Shown piece by piece: positions 1 through 7,790 of a DNA stretch of 64,000 nucleotides. Origin of the DNA: Micromonospora_E sp048060115 (lineage in GTDB: Bacteria > Actinomycetota > Actinomycetes > Mycobacteriales > Micromonosporaceae); assembly GCF_048060115.1 (NCBI RefSeq), contig NZ_JBHMIM010000040.1:1-64000 (forward strand). Reading direction: 5' to 3'. Made by a program: the position numbers and the translations under genes. A model generated the notes under the pieces. It worked only from the letters and a program-made list of their open reading frames with translations. It searched no databases and was not told the origin of the DNA. Every line of letters starts with the position of its first letter. Within the stretch, counting starts at the first letter, position 1.

Positions 1-102
1 ATCTGCCTCGCCCGCCGCCGCGTCGACGTCCTCCACGCCATGCTCCGCACCCAACGGCCATACCAGCCCAAAACGGCGGCCGAACCCCGCCTCGCCGCTT
101 GA
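1..102 (+). mobile_element. IS110-type transposase, C-terminal end (cut by window edge)
   Basis: Frame 1 reads 33 codons to a TGA at 100-102. The residues LARRRVDVLHAMLR followed by a Tyr-containing tail resemble the C-terminus of IS110-family (Transposase_20) transposases, which end in an L-A-R-R-R-x-D-V-L-x-A-M-L pattern. Only this tail is inside the window, so intactness and the element's other end cannot be judged. A strong palindrome follows 25 nt downstream. The call rests on a short motif, so family assignment is moderately confident. Confidence 0.55.
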
Positions 103-126
103 CACAACCCATAGGGACACCCCCCC

Positions 127-194
127 CGCGACGATCTTGCACTTATCGAGAACATTTGCCGGATTTGTCCATCGATAAGTGCAAGATCGTCGCG
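127..194. repeat. Dispersed palindromic repeat, copy A
   Basis: A perfect 23-bp inverted repeat (127-149 against 172-194) brackets a 22-nt spacer. The same element, including most of the spacer, recurs at 20454-20513. It lies between the 3' ends of two convergent genes (the transposase ending at 102 and the HAD gene ending at 225), so a transcript from either side would fold it into a long hairpin. It could be a bidirectional terminator, a REP/MITE-like element, or both. Conservation of the spacer argues against a simple terminator. Confidence 0.8.
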
Positions 195-224
195 ATCTTG
201 GTGGGTGGTGGGTGGCGGGAGCGG

Positions 225-1004
225 TCAGATCTCGTCGATCAGGTCGGCCACCGACGGGACGATCCGGGACGGCCGGTACGGATAACGGTCGATGTCGGCC
301 CGGCTACTGATCCCGGTGAGCACCAGGATCGTCTGCAGACCCGCCTCCAGCCCGCACAAGACATCGGTGTCCATCCGGTCGCCGATCATCGCGGTGCTCT
401 CCGAGTGCGCGTCGATCGTGTTCAACGCCGACCGCATCATCATCGGATTCGGCTTGCCGACGAAGTACGGCTCCACCCCGGTCGCCTTCGAGATCATCGC
501 CGCCACCGACCCGGCCGCCGGCAACGCGCCCTCGGTCGACGGTCCGGTCGGATCCGGGTTGGTGCAGATGAACCGGGCACCATCGTTGATCAGCCGGACC
601 GCCTTGGTGATCGCCTCGAAGCTGTAGGTACGGGTCTCCCCCAACACCACGTAGTCCGGGGCGTAGTCACTCAGGATGTAGCCGACCGCGTGCATCGCCG
701 TGGTCAGCCCGGCCTCGCCGATCACGTACGCCGTGCCGCCCGGACGCTGATCGGCGAGGAACTGGGCGGTGGCCAGGGCCGCCGTCCAGATCGCCTGCTC
801 CGGCACGTCGAAACCCATCCGGGTGAGCCGCGCCTGCAGGTCCCGGGGCGTGTAGATCGAGTTGTTCGTCAACACCAGGAACGGCTTGCCCGAGGTACGC
901 AGCCGGTTGATGAACTCCGGTGCGCCGGGGACCGGCTGGCCTTCGTGCACCAGCACGCCGTCCATGTCGGTCAGCCAACTCTCGACGGGCTTACGGTCGA
1001 TCAC
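225..1004 (-). CDS. HAD-IIA family (NagD-like) hydrolase
   Basis: A 259-residue cytosolic phosphatase of the haloacid dehalogenase superfamily, subclass IIA. Motif I, DMDGVL, has the nucleophile and acid/base aspartates at D13 and D15. LTNNS near residue 45 is motif II, the GKPNP region carries the motif III lysine, and GDRMDTDV near residue 208 is motif IV. The cap lies between motifs II and III, as in NagD and phosphoglycolate phosphatases. Natural substrate cannot be read from sequence; small phosphomonoesters are usual. The GTG start overlaps the hemH stop by 4 nt (GTGA), so translation is probably coupled and this is the last gene of the fabG-inhA-hemH transcript. Confidence 0.88.
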   Translation of the reverse strand: MIDRKPVESWLTDMDGVLVHEGQPVPGAPEFINRLRTSGKPFLVLTNNSIYTPRDLQARLTRMGFDVPEQAIWTAALATAQFLADQRPGGTAYVIGEAGLTTAMHAVGYILSDYAPDYVVLGETRTYSFEAITKAVRLINDGARFICTNPDPTGPSTEGALPAAGSVAAMISKATGVEPYFVGKPNPMMMRSALNTIDAHSESTAMIGDRMDTDVLCGLEAGLQTILVLTGISSRADIDRYPYRPSRIVPSVADLIDEI

Positions 1005-2044
1005 GACGGTCTCCGGGGGGTGGTGGCGGGGGTGGTGCAGCAGTTCACCGGGCAGGTGTCCCAGATCGGAAGCGTACCGAGGCGACGTCGCGGCCCGGTG
1101 ACCCGCGGGTCAATTCGCTCCGACACCAACTCGCGGACCATGGTGACGAACCCCGGGTGGGTCCCCGGCGTGCCGGCCCGGACATACGCCAGCCCGAGCT
1201 CCTTGGCGGTCGTGGCCGCCTCGGTGTCCAGATCCCACACCACCTCGAGGTGGTCGGAGACGAACCCGATCGGGCTGACCACCACGGCGGCCACGCCCTG
1301 CCCGGCCAGGTCCCGCAGGTGGTCGTTGATGTCCGGCTCCAGCCACGGCACCTGCGGCGGCCCGGACCGGCTCTGCCAGACCAGGTCGTACGGCAGATCC
1401 GGCGCGGCGTCGGCGGCGACCAGCCGGGCAGTCTCGGCCAGCTGGGCCTGGTAGCGCCCGCCGTCGGGGCCGGCGGCGGCCGCCATGGTGTCCGGGATCG
1501 AGTGGGCGGTGAACACCAGCCGGGTGTGCCCGCGTACGGCCGGATCCAGCGTGCCCACGGCGGCCCGCACCGCCTCGGCGTGCGGGCCGACGAAACCGGG
1601 ATGGTCGTGGAACTGCCGCAGCTTGTCGATCACCGGGGCGTCCGGGCCGACCGCCGCCCGGGCCGCCGCGATGTCCTCCTGGTACTGCCGGCACGACGAA
1701 TACCCGCCGTAGGCGCTGGTGGCGAAGCCGAGCGCGTGGCGCACCCCGTCGTCACGCATCCGCGCGACCGTGTCGGTCAGCATCGGATGCCAGTTCCGGT
1801 TGCCCCAGTAGACCGGCAGGTCGATCCCGTTGGCGGCGAAGTCGGCCTGGATCGCGGCGAGCAGTTCCCGGCACTGCTGATTGATCGGCGACACGCCGCC
1901 GAAGTGCTGGTAGTGCTCGGCGACCTCGGCGAGCCGCTCCGGCGGCACGTTGCGCCCCCGGGTGACGTTGGCCAGGAAGGGCAGTACGTCGTCGGGCCCC
2001 TCCGGGCCGCCGAACGAGAGCAGGACCAGTGCGTCGTACACCAT
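1001..2044 (-). CDS. hemH: Ferrochelatase (coproporphyrin ferrochelatase type)
   Basis: Inserts ferrous iron into the porphyrin ring late in haem synthesis. In Actinobacteria the family normally uses coproporphyrin III (also called CpfC). The N-terminal LLSFGGPEGPDDV and the central FTAHSIP with its active-site histidine are family hallmarks. The C-terminus has Cys residues in CPVNCC, consistent with the [2Fe-2S] cluster of actinobacterial ferrochelatases. Two in-frame ATGs exist. The one at 2053 is only 1 nt from AGGAAG, while the one at 2044 has a normal 10-nt spacing, so 2044 is preferred. The gene follows inhA, as in mycobacteria, and its stop overlaps the HAD gene start. Confidence 0.93.
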   Translation of the reverse strand: MVYDALVLLSFGGPEGPDDVLPFLANVTRGRNVPPERLAEVAEHYQHFGGVSPINQQCRELLAAIQADFAANGIDLPVYWGNRNWHPMLTDTVARMRDDGVRHALGFATSAYGGYSSCRQYQEDIAAARAAVGPDAPVIDKLRQFHDHPGFVGPHAEAVRAAVGTLDPAVRGHTRLVFTAHSIPDTMAAAAGPDGGRYQAQLAETARLVAADAAPDLPYDLVWQSRSGPPQVPWLEPDINDHLRDLAGQGVAAVVVSPIGFVSDHLEVVWDLDTEAATTAKELGLAYVRAGTPGTHPGFVTMVRELVSERIDPRVTGPRRRLGTLPIWDTCPVNCCTTPATTPRRPS

Positions 2045-2109
2045 GGTCGTCATTCTTCCTGGTCGCGCCCGGACCGGCGGCGGCGCACCCGGATCAGGAC
2101 CGCCCCGGA

Positions 2110-2877
2110 TCAGGCACCGACGGCGTGGTAGCCGCCGTCGACGTGGACGATCTCCCCGGTGGTGGCCGGGAACCAGTCGGACAGCAACGCCAGGCAGGCA
2201 CGCGCGGCCGGCTCCTGGTCGGAGAGCTGCCAGCCCAGCGGTGCCCGCTCCGTCCAGGCGTGCTCGAAGGCCTCGAAGCCGGGGATCGACTTCGCCGCCA
2301 TGGTGCGCAGCGGTCCGGCGGCGACCAGGTTGCTGCGGATCCCCTTCGGCCCCAGGTGCAGCGCCAGGTAGCGGGAGGCGGACTCCAGACCGGCCTTGGC
2401 CACGCCCATCCAGTCGTACACCGGCCAGGCGAAACTGGCGTCGAAGGTGAGCCCGACCACCGCGCCGCCCGGGCGCATCAGCGGCAGCGCCGCCATCGCC
2501 AACGACTTGTACGAGAAGGTCGAGACGTGCAGGGCGGTCGCCACGTCCTCCCACGGCGCGTCGAGGAAACCGCCACCGAGGCAGCTCTGCGGGGCGAAGC
2601 CGATCGAGTGCACCAGGCCGTCGAGGCCGTCGACGTGCTCGCGTACCTTGTCGGCGAGGCCGTCCAGATGCTCCGGGCTGGTCACGTCGAGCTCGATCAC
2701 CGGCGCCGGTTCCGGCAGCCGCTTGGCGATCCGCTCCACCAGTGACATCCGGCCGAAACCGGTCAGCACGACGGTGGCGCCGTTCTCCTGGGCGAGCTTG
2801 GCCACCGAGAAGGCGATCGACTGGTCGGTGATGACACCGGTCACGAGCAGCCGCTTACCGGCCAGCAGTGCGGACAC
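2110..2877 (-). CDS. inhA: Enoyl-ACP reductase, InhA/FabI type
   Basis: NADH-dependent enoyl-[acyl-carrier-protein] reductase, the last reductive step of type II fatty-acid elongation. The protein has 255 residues with an atypical nucleotide site (VTGVITDQSIA, residues 12-22). The catalytic Tyr/Lys pair is Y154 and K161 in YDWMGVAK, equivalent to InhA Y158 and K165. The GTG start at 2877 has GGAGA upstream. It lies 77 nt downstream of fabG in the same order as mycobacterial fabG1-inhA. Micromonosporaceae are not known for mycolic acids, so a general FAS-II role is more likely than a mycolate-specific one. The gene could equally be called fabI. Confidence 0.93.
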   Translation of the reverse strand: MSALLAGKRLLVTGVITDQSIAFSVAKLAQENGATVVLTGFGRMSLVERIAKRLPEPAPVIELDVTSPEHLDGLADKVREHVDGLDGLVHSIGFAPQSCLGGGFLDAPWEDVATALHVSTFSYKSLAMAALPLMRPGGAVVGLTFDASFAWPVYDWMGVAKAGLESASRYLALHLGPKGIRSNLVAAGPLRTMAAKSIPGFEAFEHAWTERAPLGWQLSDQEPAARACLALLSDWFPATTGEIVHVDGGYHAVGA

Positions 2878-2954
2878 AGGTTTCTCCGTTCGATGTTCGA
2901 CAGCCGGGGTCGTGGCTGATCTGGGCTGGCCTGGACGTGGTGTCGGGCGGACTG

Positions 2955-3662
2955 TCAGTGGCCCATGCCGAGGCCACCGTCGACGGGGATGACCGCCCCG
3001 GAGATGTAACTGGCCGAGTCGCCGGCAAGCCACGTCACCGCCGCCGCGACCTCGTCGGCGGCGGCGAAGCGGCCCGCCGGAATGGCCTTGCGGTATTCGA
3101 CCTTGCGCTCCTCGGGCAAGGCGGCGGTCATCTCGGTCTCCACGTACCCCGGGGCGACCACGTTGGCGGTGATGTTGCGGCCGCCGAGCTCGCGGGTGAT
3201 CGAGCGGGCCATGCCGACCAGGCCGGCCTTGCTCGCCGCGTAGTTGACCTGACCGGGTGAGCCGAGCAGGCCGACCACCGACGAGATGAAGATCAACCGG
3301 CCCCAGCGGGCCCGCAGCATCTTCGTCGAGGCCCGCTTGGCACAGCGGTACGCACCGGTCAGGTTCGTGTCGAGCACCGAGGTGAACTGCTCCTCGGACA
3401 TCCGCAGCAGCAGCGTGTCGTCGGTGATGCCGGCGTTGGCCACCAGCGCCTCGACCGGTCCGAGTTCGGCTTCGACCGTGCCGAACGCCTCGTCGACGGA
3501 GGCGGCGTCGGTGACGTCGCACCGTACGCCGAACAGGCCGTCCTGCTCGGCGAAGCTGGATCGGTAGGTGATCGCGACCCGGTCGCCCTGCTTCGCGAAC
3601 GCCTGCGCGATCGCCAGACCGATACCCCGGTTACCCCCGGTGACCAGTACGGTGCGGGCCAC
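2955..3662 (-). CDS. fabG: 3-oxoacyl-ACP reductase
   Basis: NADPH-dependent short-chain reductase that reduces beta-ketoacyl-ACP in fatty-acid elongation. The 235-residue protein has the TGGNRGIG cofactor loop (8-15), NAG (76-78), the catalytic serine near 127-128 and YxxxK (Y141, K145), with a typical FabG C-terminus. Start is GTG at 3662, preceded by a GAGGGGG Shine-Dalgarno sequence. It is the first gene of the fabG-inhA-hemH-HAD run. An 11-bp inverted repeat sits 43 nt upstream of the start. Confidence 0.95.
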   Translation of the reverse strand: MARTVLVTGGNRGIGLAIAQAFAKQGDRVAITYRSSFAEQDGLFGVRCDVTDAASVDEAFGTVEAELGPVEALVANAGITDDTLLLRMSEEQFTSVLDTNLTGAYRCAKRASTKMLRARWGRLIFISSVVGLLGSPGQVNYAASKAGLVGMARSITRELGGRNITANVVAPGYVETEMTAALPEERKVEYRKAIPAGRFAAADEVAAAVTWLAGDSASYISGAVIPVDGGLGMGH

Positions 3663-3705
3663 GTTTCCCCCTCGTCTCGATTGATCCGGCTTGGAGACTA
3701 GGTGC

Positions 3706-3735
3706 TACCCCCGGGTAAGCAGTAACCCGGGGGTA
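3706..3735. promoter_or_regulatory. Inverted repeat in the fabG upstream region (candidate operator)
   Basis: Two perfect 11-bp arms (TACCCCCGGGT at 3706-3716 and its complement at 3725-3735) are separated by 8 nt, 43 nt upstream of the fabG GTG on the minus strand. The position suits a repressor or activator site for the fatty-acid operon. No known consensus was matched, and a terminator for something read from the right is an alternative. Confidence 0.4.
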
Positions 3736-3927
3736 CCAGCCCGCGGTGTCATGTCACCGGCACGATCCGGTCGTGGCCTCGCACTGGTGAGCGGCACAGT
3801 GGTCCCCGAGGCGGCGCAGATCGGTGCCGTCGCGCTGGTGATCAGGTGGCCGCTTGTGCCGACCCGGCGGCCCGGGTGTACGCTCTTGCCCGGTTCAACG
3901 GCCGGACGACCTACGGAGGTGATCGCT

Positions 3928-3981
3928 GTGCGAGATAGCGATCCTCCCAGTCGCCGCCGGGCCGCCGGCCGACCACACTGA
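3928..3981 (+). CDS. Putative 17-residue leader ORF
   Basis: A GTG at 3928 is preceded by an unusually good Shine-Dalgarno sequence (GGAGGTGAT, 7-8 nt spacing) and opens a 17-codon basic peptide ending PSRRRAAGRPH before a TGA. Its stop is 6 nt before the next small ORF, which in turn overlaps a membrane microprotein start. The strong ribosome-binding site is the main support. No function is recognised and it may be a chance ORF. Confidence 0.3.
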   Translation: MRDSDPPSRRRAAGRPH

Positions 3982-3987
3982 TCCGGT

Positions 3988-4089
3988 GTGGCTCCGGTGC
4001 GCCCGCGCGACTCACCCGTGTCGCCCGTCAGCCCGCCTGCCGGTCGCCCCGCCAAGGGTGCCCGCCCGTCGCCGGAGCCAGTCCCATGA
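3988..4089 (+). CDS. Putative 33-residue Pro/Arg-rich ORF
   Basis: A GTG-initiated ORF with no ribosome-binding site of its own begins 6 nt after the preceding 17-codon ORF and ends with an ATGA overlap onto the membrane microprotein at 4086. The peptide is rich in Pro, Arg and Ser (VRPRDSPVSPVSPPAGR). Its existence is inferred only from the tight chain of overlaps. Confidence 0.22.
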   Translation: MAPVRPRDSPVSPVSPPAGRPAKGARPSPEPVP

Positions 4090-4172
4090 ACCGTTACGTC
4101 GCGCCGCTGGGATTCACCCTCGCCGCAGTCTGGATCGCCGTCATCTTCGTACTGGCCAGCGGCGCCCGCTGA
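4086..4172 (+). CDS. Single-span membrane microprotein, 28 residues
   Basis: ATG at 4086 with GGAG 8-9 nt upstream encodes MNRYVAPLGFTLAAVWIAVI and eight more residues ending FVLASGAR. Residues 7-25 form one hydrophobic helix with a polar, basic N-terminus, as expected of a bona fide membrane microprotein. It converges on the VWA gene (25-nt gap). I do not recognise a family; small size limits certainty. Confidence 0.45.
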   Translation: MNRYVAPLGFTLAAVWIAVIFVLASGAR

Positions 4173-4197
4173 GACGCGGACGCCGCCGACCGGCCGG

Positions 4198-5148
4198 TCA
4201 CGGCAGGCGTGAGGTCCACAGCAGACTCAGTACGGCGGCACCCAGCGCCAGCAGCAGCGCCACCGCCGCGTACCACTGGGTGATCTCCCGTGGCACGGTG
4301 CGCTGGCCGATGGACGAGCCCATGTCCTCGTACACCTGGTTGAGTTCGCTGACCGTGGCCGCCTCGTAGTAGTAGCCGTTGGTCGCCTCGGCGAGCTCCG
4401 CGAGGGCGAACCGGTCCACCGGCACCCGCTGCACCTGGCCGCCGATCTGCACCTGGCCATCGTCGGTGCCGAAGGCGATCGTCGACACCGGCACGTTCGC
4501 CGCCGCCGCCGCGGCGGCGGCCTCCTCGACCGACCGGCCCGAGGTGCGGTAGCCATCGGAGAGCAGCACGATCCGGGCCGGCGGCGGCCCCTGCGCACCG
4601 TCGGTGGGCACCATCCGGATCGCCTCCAACGAGGTGAAGACCGCCTCGCCGGTGGCGGTCGCCTCGGCCAGCGCCAGCCCGTCGATCGCCTGGGTCACCG
4701 CCGGCCGGTCCTTGGTCGGGGCGACCAGCACGTTGGCCGACTTGGCGAACGCGACCAGCCCGATGTTGTAGCCCTCCGGCAGCTCCGCCACGAACTCCTT
4801 CGCCGCCTGCTGGGCGGCCTCGATCCGGCTCGGGGCCACGTCGTTGGCTTCCATCGACAACGACACGTCGATGGCGAGCATCACGGTGGCCCGCTCCAGC
4901 GACTCCTCGGCGTCGATCGACGGCCGGGCCAACGCCGACGCCAGCACCAACAGGCTCAGCAGGAACGCGCCGGCCGCGAGGTGCCGCCGCCAGCCGAGAC
5001 CACGAGGTGCGAGCGTACGCAGCAGGTCCACGTTGGTGAACCGCACCGCATACGCCTTGCGGCGGAACTGGCGCCACACGTACAGCCCGGCGACGACGAG
5101 CACCGGCAGCAGAGCGAGCAGCCACCAGGGCTGCAGGAAACGGATCAT
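4198..5148 (-). CDS. VWA-domain membrane protein (BatA-like)
   Basis: A 316-residue protein with an N-terminal membrane anchor (about 8-25), a second helix (57-75), a von Willebrand A domain and a C-terminal helix (about 290-312). The metal-ion-dependent adhesion site is visible as DVSLS (D94, S96, S98), with the later SDG motif. It is the third member of the MoxR-DUF58-VWA set. In other bacteria such sets chaperone or activate partner proteins, and the mycobacterial equivalent (Rv1481 by position) lies directly before fabG1 as here. The ATG overlaps the DUF58 stop by 4 nt. The exact client is unknown. Confidence 0.85.
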   Translation of the reverse strand: MIRFLQPWWLLALLPVLVVAGLYVWRQFRRKAYAVRFTNVDLLRTLAPRGLGWRRHLAAGAFLLSLLVLASALARPSIDAEESLERATVMLAIDVSLSMEANDVAPSRIEAAQQAAKEFVAELPEGYNIGLVAFAKSANVLVAPTKDRPAVTQAIDGLALAEATATGEAVFTSLEAIRMVPTDGAQGPPPARIVLLSDGYRTSGRSVEEAAAAAAAANVPVSTIAFGTDDGQVQIGGQVQRVPVDRFALAELAEATNGYYYEAATVSELNQVYEDMGSSIGQRTVPREITQWYAAVALLLALGAAVLSLLWTSRLP

Positions 5149-6116
5149 CGAACTTCGCTTTCCGGGCGCGGGGCGGGGGCCGGGCGGGCGCTGCCACGGG
5201 TACGGGCGTGCCGCTGGCCGGCGACGAACCGGACGATGTCCAACAGCCAGTCCGAATCGGTACGCAGCCGCAGATGGGCCGCACCGGCGCCGCGCAGGGT
5301 CTGCGCGATCACGGAGCGTTGGGCGGCGGCGGCCTCGGCGTACCGGCGACGCAGTCGCGGATCGGCGGTCTGGACCTCGTGCAGCGTGCCGGTCTCGGGA
5401 TCGGTCAGGGCGAGCACACCGGCGTCGGGCAGAGCCAGCTCGACCGGGTCGAGCACCTCCACGGCGAGCACGTCGTGGCGCACCGCCAGTTTACGGATCG
5501 GCCGACCCCACTGCTGCGGCGGTGCGAGGAAGTCGGAGACCACCACCGCCACCCCTCGGCGGCGCGGCGGACGGTTCAGCATGTCGACCAGGGCGCCGAG
5601 ATCGCTGTGGCCCGGCTTCGACGGGGTACGGGCGATCGCGCGAAGCAGGCCGTGGGCCTCCTTGCGGCCGGTGCGGGCCGGCAGTCGCAGTGTCGACCCG
5701 CCCGACGTCGGGTCGCCGGTGCCGATCACCGCGCCGACCCGGTTGCCGCCCCGGGCGGTCAGGTGGATCATCGCCGCCGCCGCGCAGACCGCCAGCTCCC
5801 GCTTCAGACAGCGGGCGGTACCGAAGTCGAGGCTCGCGGACAGGTCGACCGCGAGCCAGGTCTCCAACTCCCGGTCGGCGACCGTGCGGCGGACGTGCGG
5901 CACGGTGGTCCGGGCGGTCACCGGCCAGTCCATCCGGCGTACGTCGTCACCCGGGCGGTACTCGATGGACTCGCCGGCCTCGCTGCCCGGCCCGGGCAGC
6001 AGCCCGACGTAGTCGCCTTGCAGCAGACCGTCGAGCTTGCGGGTGACGGTCAGGTACAGCCGGGAGAGGACAGCCTCCGCCCGGCCGGCGCTGGGCGCCG
6101 GGGGCGGTGCGGTCAC
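5145..6116 (-). CDS. DUF58 domain protein
   Basis: A soluble protein of about 323 residues. It contains the DUF58 signature (YRPGDDVRRMDWPVTAR) followed by a VWA-like fold (VDLSASLDFGT). DUF58 proteins are the middle partner of MoxR ATPase/VWA systems. I chose the GTG at 6116 because it overlaps the moxR stop as GTGA and gives the start VTAPPPAP, common for this family. A GTG at 6134 would add six residues and lacks a better ribosome site. It is co-transcribed with moxR and the VWA gene. Confidence 0.85.
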   Translation of the reverse strand: MTAPPPAPSAGRAEAVLSRLYLTVTRKLDGLLQGDYVGLLPGPGSEAGESIEYRPGDDVRRMDWPVTARTTVPHVRRTVADRELETWLAVDLSASLDFGTARCLKRELAVCAAAAMIHLTARGGNRVGAVIGTGDPTSGGSTLRLPARTGRKEAHGLLRAIARTPSKPGHSDLGALVDMLNRPPRRRGVAVVVSDFLAPPQQWGRPIRKLAVRHDVLAVEVLDPVELALPDAGVLALTDPETGTLHEVQTADPRLRRRYAEAAAAQRSVIAQTLRGAGAAHLRLRTDSDWLLDIVRFVAGQRHARTRGSARPAPAPRPESEVR

Positions 6117-7294
6117 GGCAACTGCCCGGGCCACTGACCGGCGGCGGCAGCACCCGGTGCGCCCGGGGCGGCGCCGAACTGACCGGCGGCCGGTTGGCCG
6201 GGCGGCGGAGTTGCGTTCTGCCGGGGCGCGACGGTCGGCAACGGCACCGTCGACATGATCCGACCGACGACGTGATCGGCCGGTACGTCGTCGGCCAGCG
6301 CGTCGTAGCTGAGCACCAGCCGGTGCCGCAGAATGTCCGGGGCGATGTCCTGCACGTCCTGCGGCAGCGCGTAGTCGCGGCCACGCAGCGTCGCCAACGC
6401 GCGGGTGGCCCGCACGATCCCCAGCGAGGCTCGGGGGCTGGCACCGTACTGGATGAGCTGGGCCACGTCCGGCATGCCGTGCTCGGCGGGTGCCCGGGTG
6501 GCCAGCACCAGCCGCACCGTGTAGTCGACGAGCGCGTTGTGCACGAAGACCTTGTCCGCCTTGCGTTGCAGGTCGATCAGGTCGCTCGGCTCGAAGATGA
6601 CGTTCGGCTGCGGCGCGTCGACGCCCATCCGGTAGACGATCTCGCGTTCCTCGGCGTCCGTCGGATAGCCTACGACGATCTTCATCAGGAAACGGTCGCG
6701 TTGTGCCTCCGGCAGCGGATAGACGCCTTCCTGCTCGATCGGATTCTGGGTGGCCATCACCAGGAACGGCTCCGGCACCCGGTGGGTCTGCCCGCCGAGG
6801 GACACCTGCCGTTCGCTCATCACCTCGAGCAGCGCCGACTGGACCTTGGCGGGCGCCCGGTTGATCTCGTCGGTGAGCAGGAAGTTCACGAAGACCGGCC
6901 CGAGTTCGATGTCGAACTTCTCGCTGGACTGCCGGTAGATCCGGGTGCCGACCAGGTCGGCGGGGACCAGGTCCGGGGTGAACTGGACCCGGGCGAAGGA
7001 GCCGCCGACCACGGTCGCGAGGGTCTCCACGGCCAGGGTCTTCGCCACCCCGGGGACGCCTTCGAGCAGGCAGTGCCCGCGCGCGAGCAGAGCGACGAAC
7101 ATCCGCTCGACCATCCGGTCCTGACCGACGATGACCCGCTTCACCTCGAACATCGCCCGTTCGAGCAGCGTCGCGTCCGCAGCCGGGGAGCTGGCGGTGG
7201 ACACGGCCGGGGCCGCTGCCGGGGAGGGCGACGTGTCCGCCTGCGGCGGGAGGTCGGTCGGTGTCGAAGATTCGGGCGTGATCGGCTGGGCCAC
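6113..7294 (-). CDS. MoxR-family AAA+ ATPase
   Basis: A 393-residue AAA+ ATPase with a Pro/Ala/Ser-rich N-terminal extension (1-40). Walker A is GVPGVAKT (79-86), Walker B is LLTDEINRAP (about 137-146), and a sensor-like ATQNP follows near residue 185. A second disordered Pro/Gly/Gln-rich tail follows residue 350. MoxR proteins act with DUF58 and VWA partners as chaperone-like complexes, and those partners are the next two genes. GTG at 7294 is preceded by GGAGG at an ideal distance, so it is the first gene of the operon. Confidence 0.92.
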   Translation of the reverse strand: MAQPITPESSTPTDLPPQADTSPSPAAAPAVSTASSPAADATLLERAMFEVKRVIVGQDRMVERMFVALLARGHCLLEGVPGVAKTLAVETLATVVGGSFARVQFTPDLVPADLVGTRIYRQSSEKFDIELGPVFVNFLLTDEINRAPAKVQSALLEVMSERQVSLGGQTHRVPEPFLVMATQNPIEQEGVYPLPEAQRDRFLMKIVVGYPTDAEEREIVYRMGVDAPQPNVIFEPSDLIDLQRKADKVFVHNALVDYTVRLVLATRAPAEHGMPDVAQLIQYGASPRASLGIVRATRALATLRGRDYALPQDVQDIAPDILRHRLVLSYDALADDVPADHVVGRIMSTVPLPTVAPRQNATPPPGQPAAGQFGAAPGAPGAAAAGQWPGQLP

Positions 7295-7529
7295 CGGTCC
7301 TCCACAGCGTGGTTCAGACGTCGTCGGTCGAAAGGGTCGTGCCGCACTAAGCGTCGCACGCCGCTCCGAAGGTGCGGGCAGCGGCCGAGAAAGCCCGTCG
7401 GGTGGGTAGACACAGGGGGGATCGGCGTGTGTACGATTCAGCCGTCGCCGGGCGGCTTCCCCCGTGGTCGCCCGGCGTTCAAACCTCAGATGTGTCGGCT
7501 GCCGCGAGTACGCCGCCCGACCGGCAATC

Positions 7530-7541
7530 TAGACTCAGCGG
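7530..7541 (+). promoter_or_regulatory. Leaderless-type promoter before 7542
   Basis: TAGACT (7530-7535) ends 6 nt before the ATG at 7542 and there is no Shine-Dalgarno sequence, matching the TANNNT -10 placement of actinobacterial leaderless transcripts. The 247-nt gap back to moxR otherwise shows no clear gene. Confidence 0.4.
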
Positions 7542-7772
7542 ATGATTGCCGCCCCCCAGCCTTCCGGCGCGGCGTCGGTCCCCGATCCGGGTCTCGTCTG
7601 CTCCGCGAAAGGTTGCCGAGCCTCGGCCGTCTGGTCGTTGCGCTGGAACAATCCCAGGCTGCACGACGCCGAACGGCGCAAGATCTGGCTGGCGTGCGGC
7701 GAGCACCGGGATCGGCTCGGCGACTTCCTGACGGCGCGCGGATTCCTACGCGAGGTGGCACCGCTCGGCTGA
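7542..7772 (+). CDS. Small Cys/His conserved protein
   Basis: A 76-residue protein with a CSAKGC pair near residues 20-25 and a later CGEH, giving a C-x4-C...C-x2-H arrangement that could bind zinc. The central SLRWNNPRLH segment is, as I recall, highly conserved in actinobacterial homologues, some of which carry the misleading label acetone carboxylase. It is followed after 18 nt by two bPH2 membrane proteins. Function is unknown. ATG at 7542 appears leaderless. Confidence 0.7.
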   Translation: MIAAPQPSGAASVPDPGLVCSAKGCRASAVWSLRWNNPRLHDAERRKIWLACGEHRDRLGDFLTARGFLREVAPLG

Positions 7773-7790
7773 TCGCCTACGCTCGTAAGG

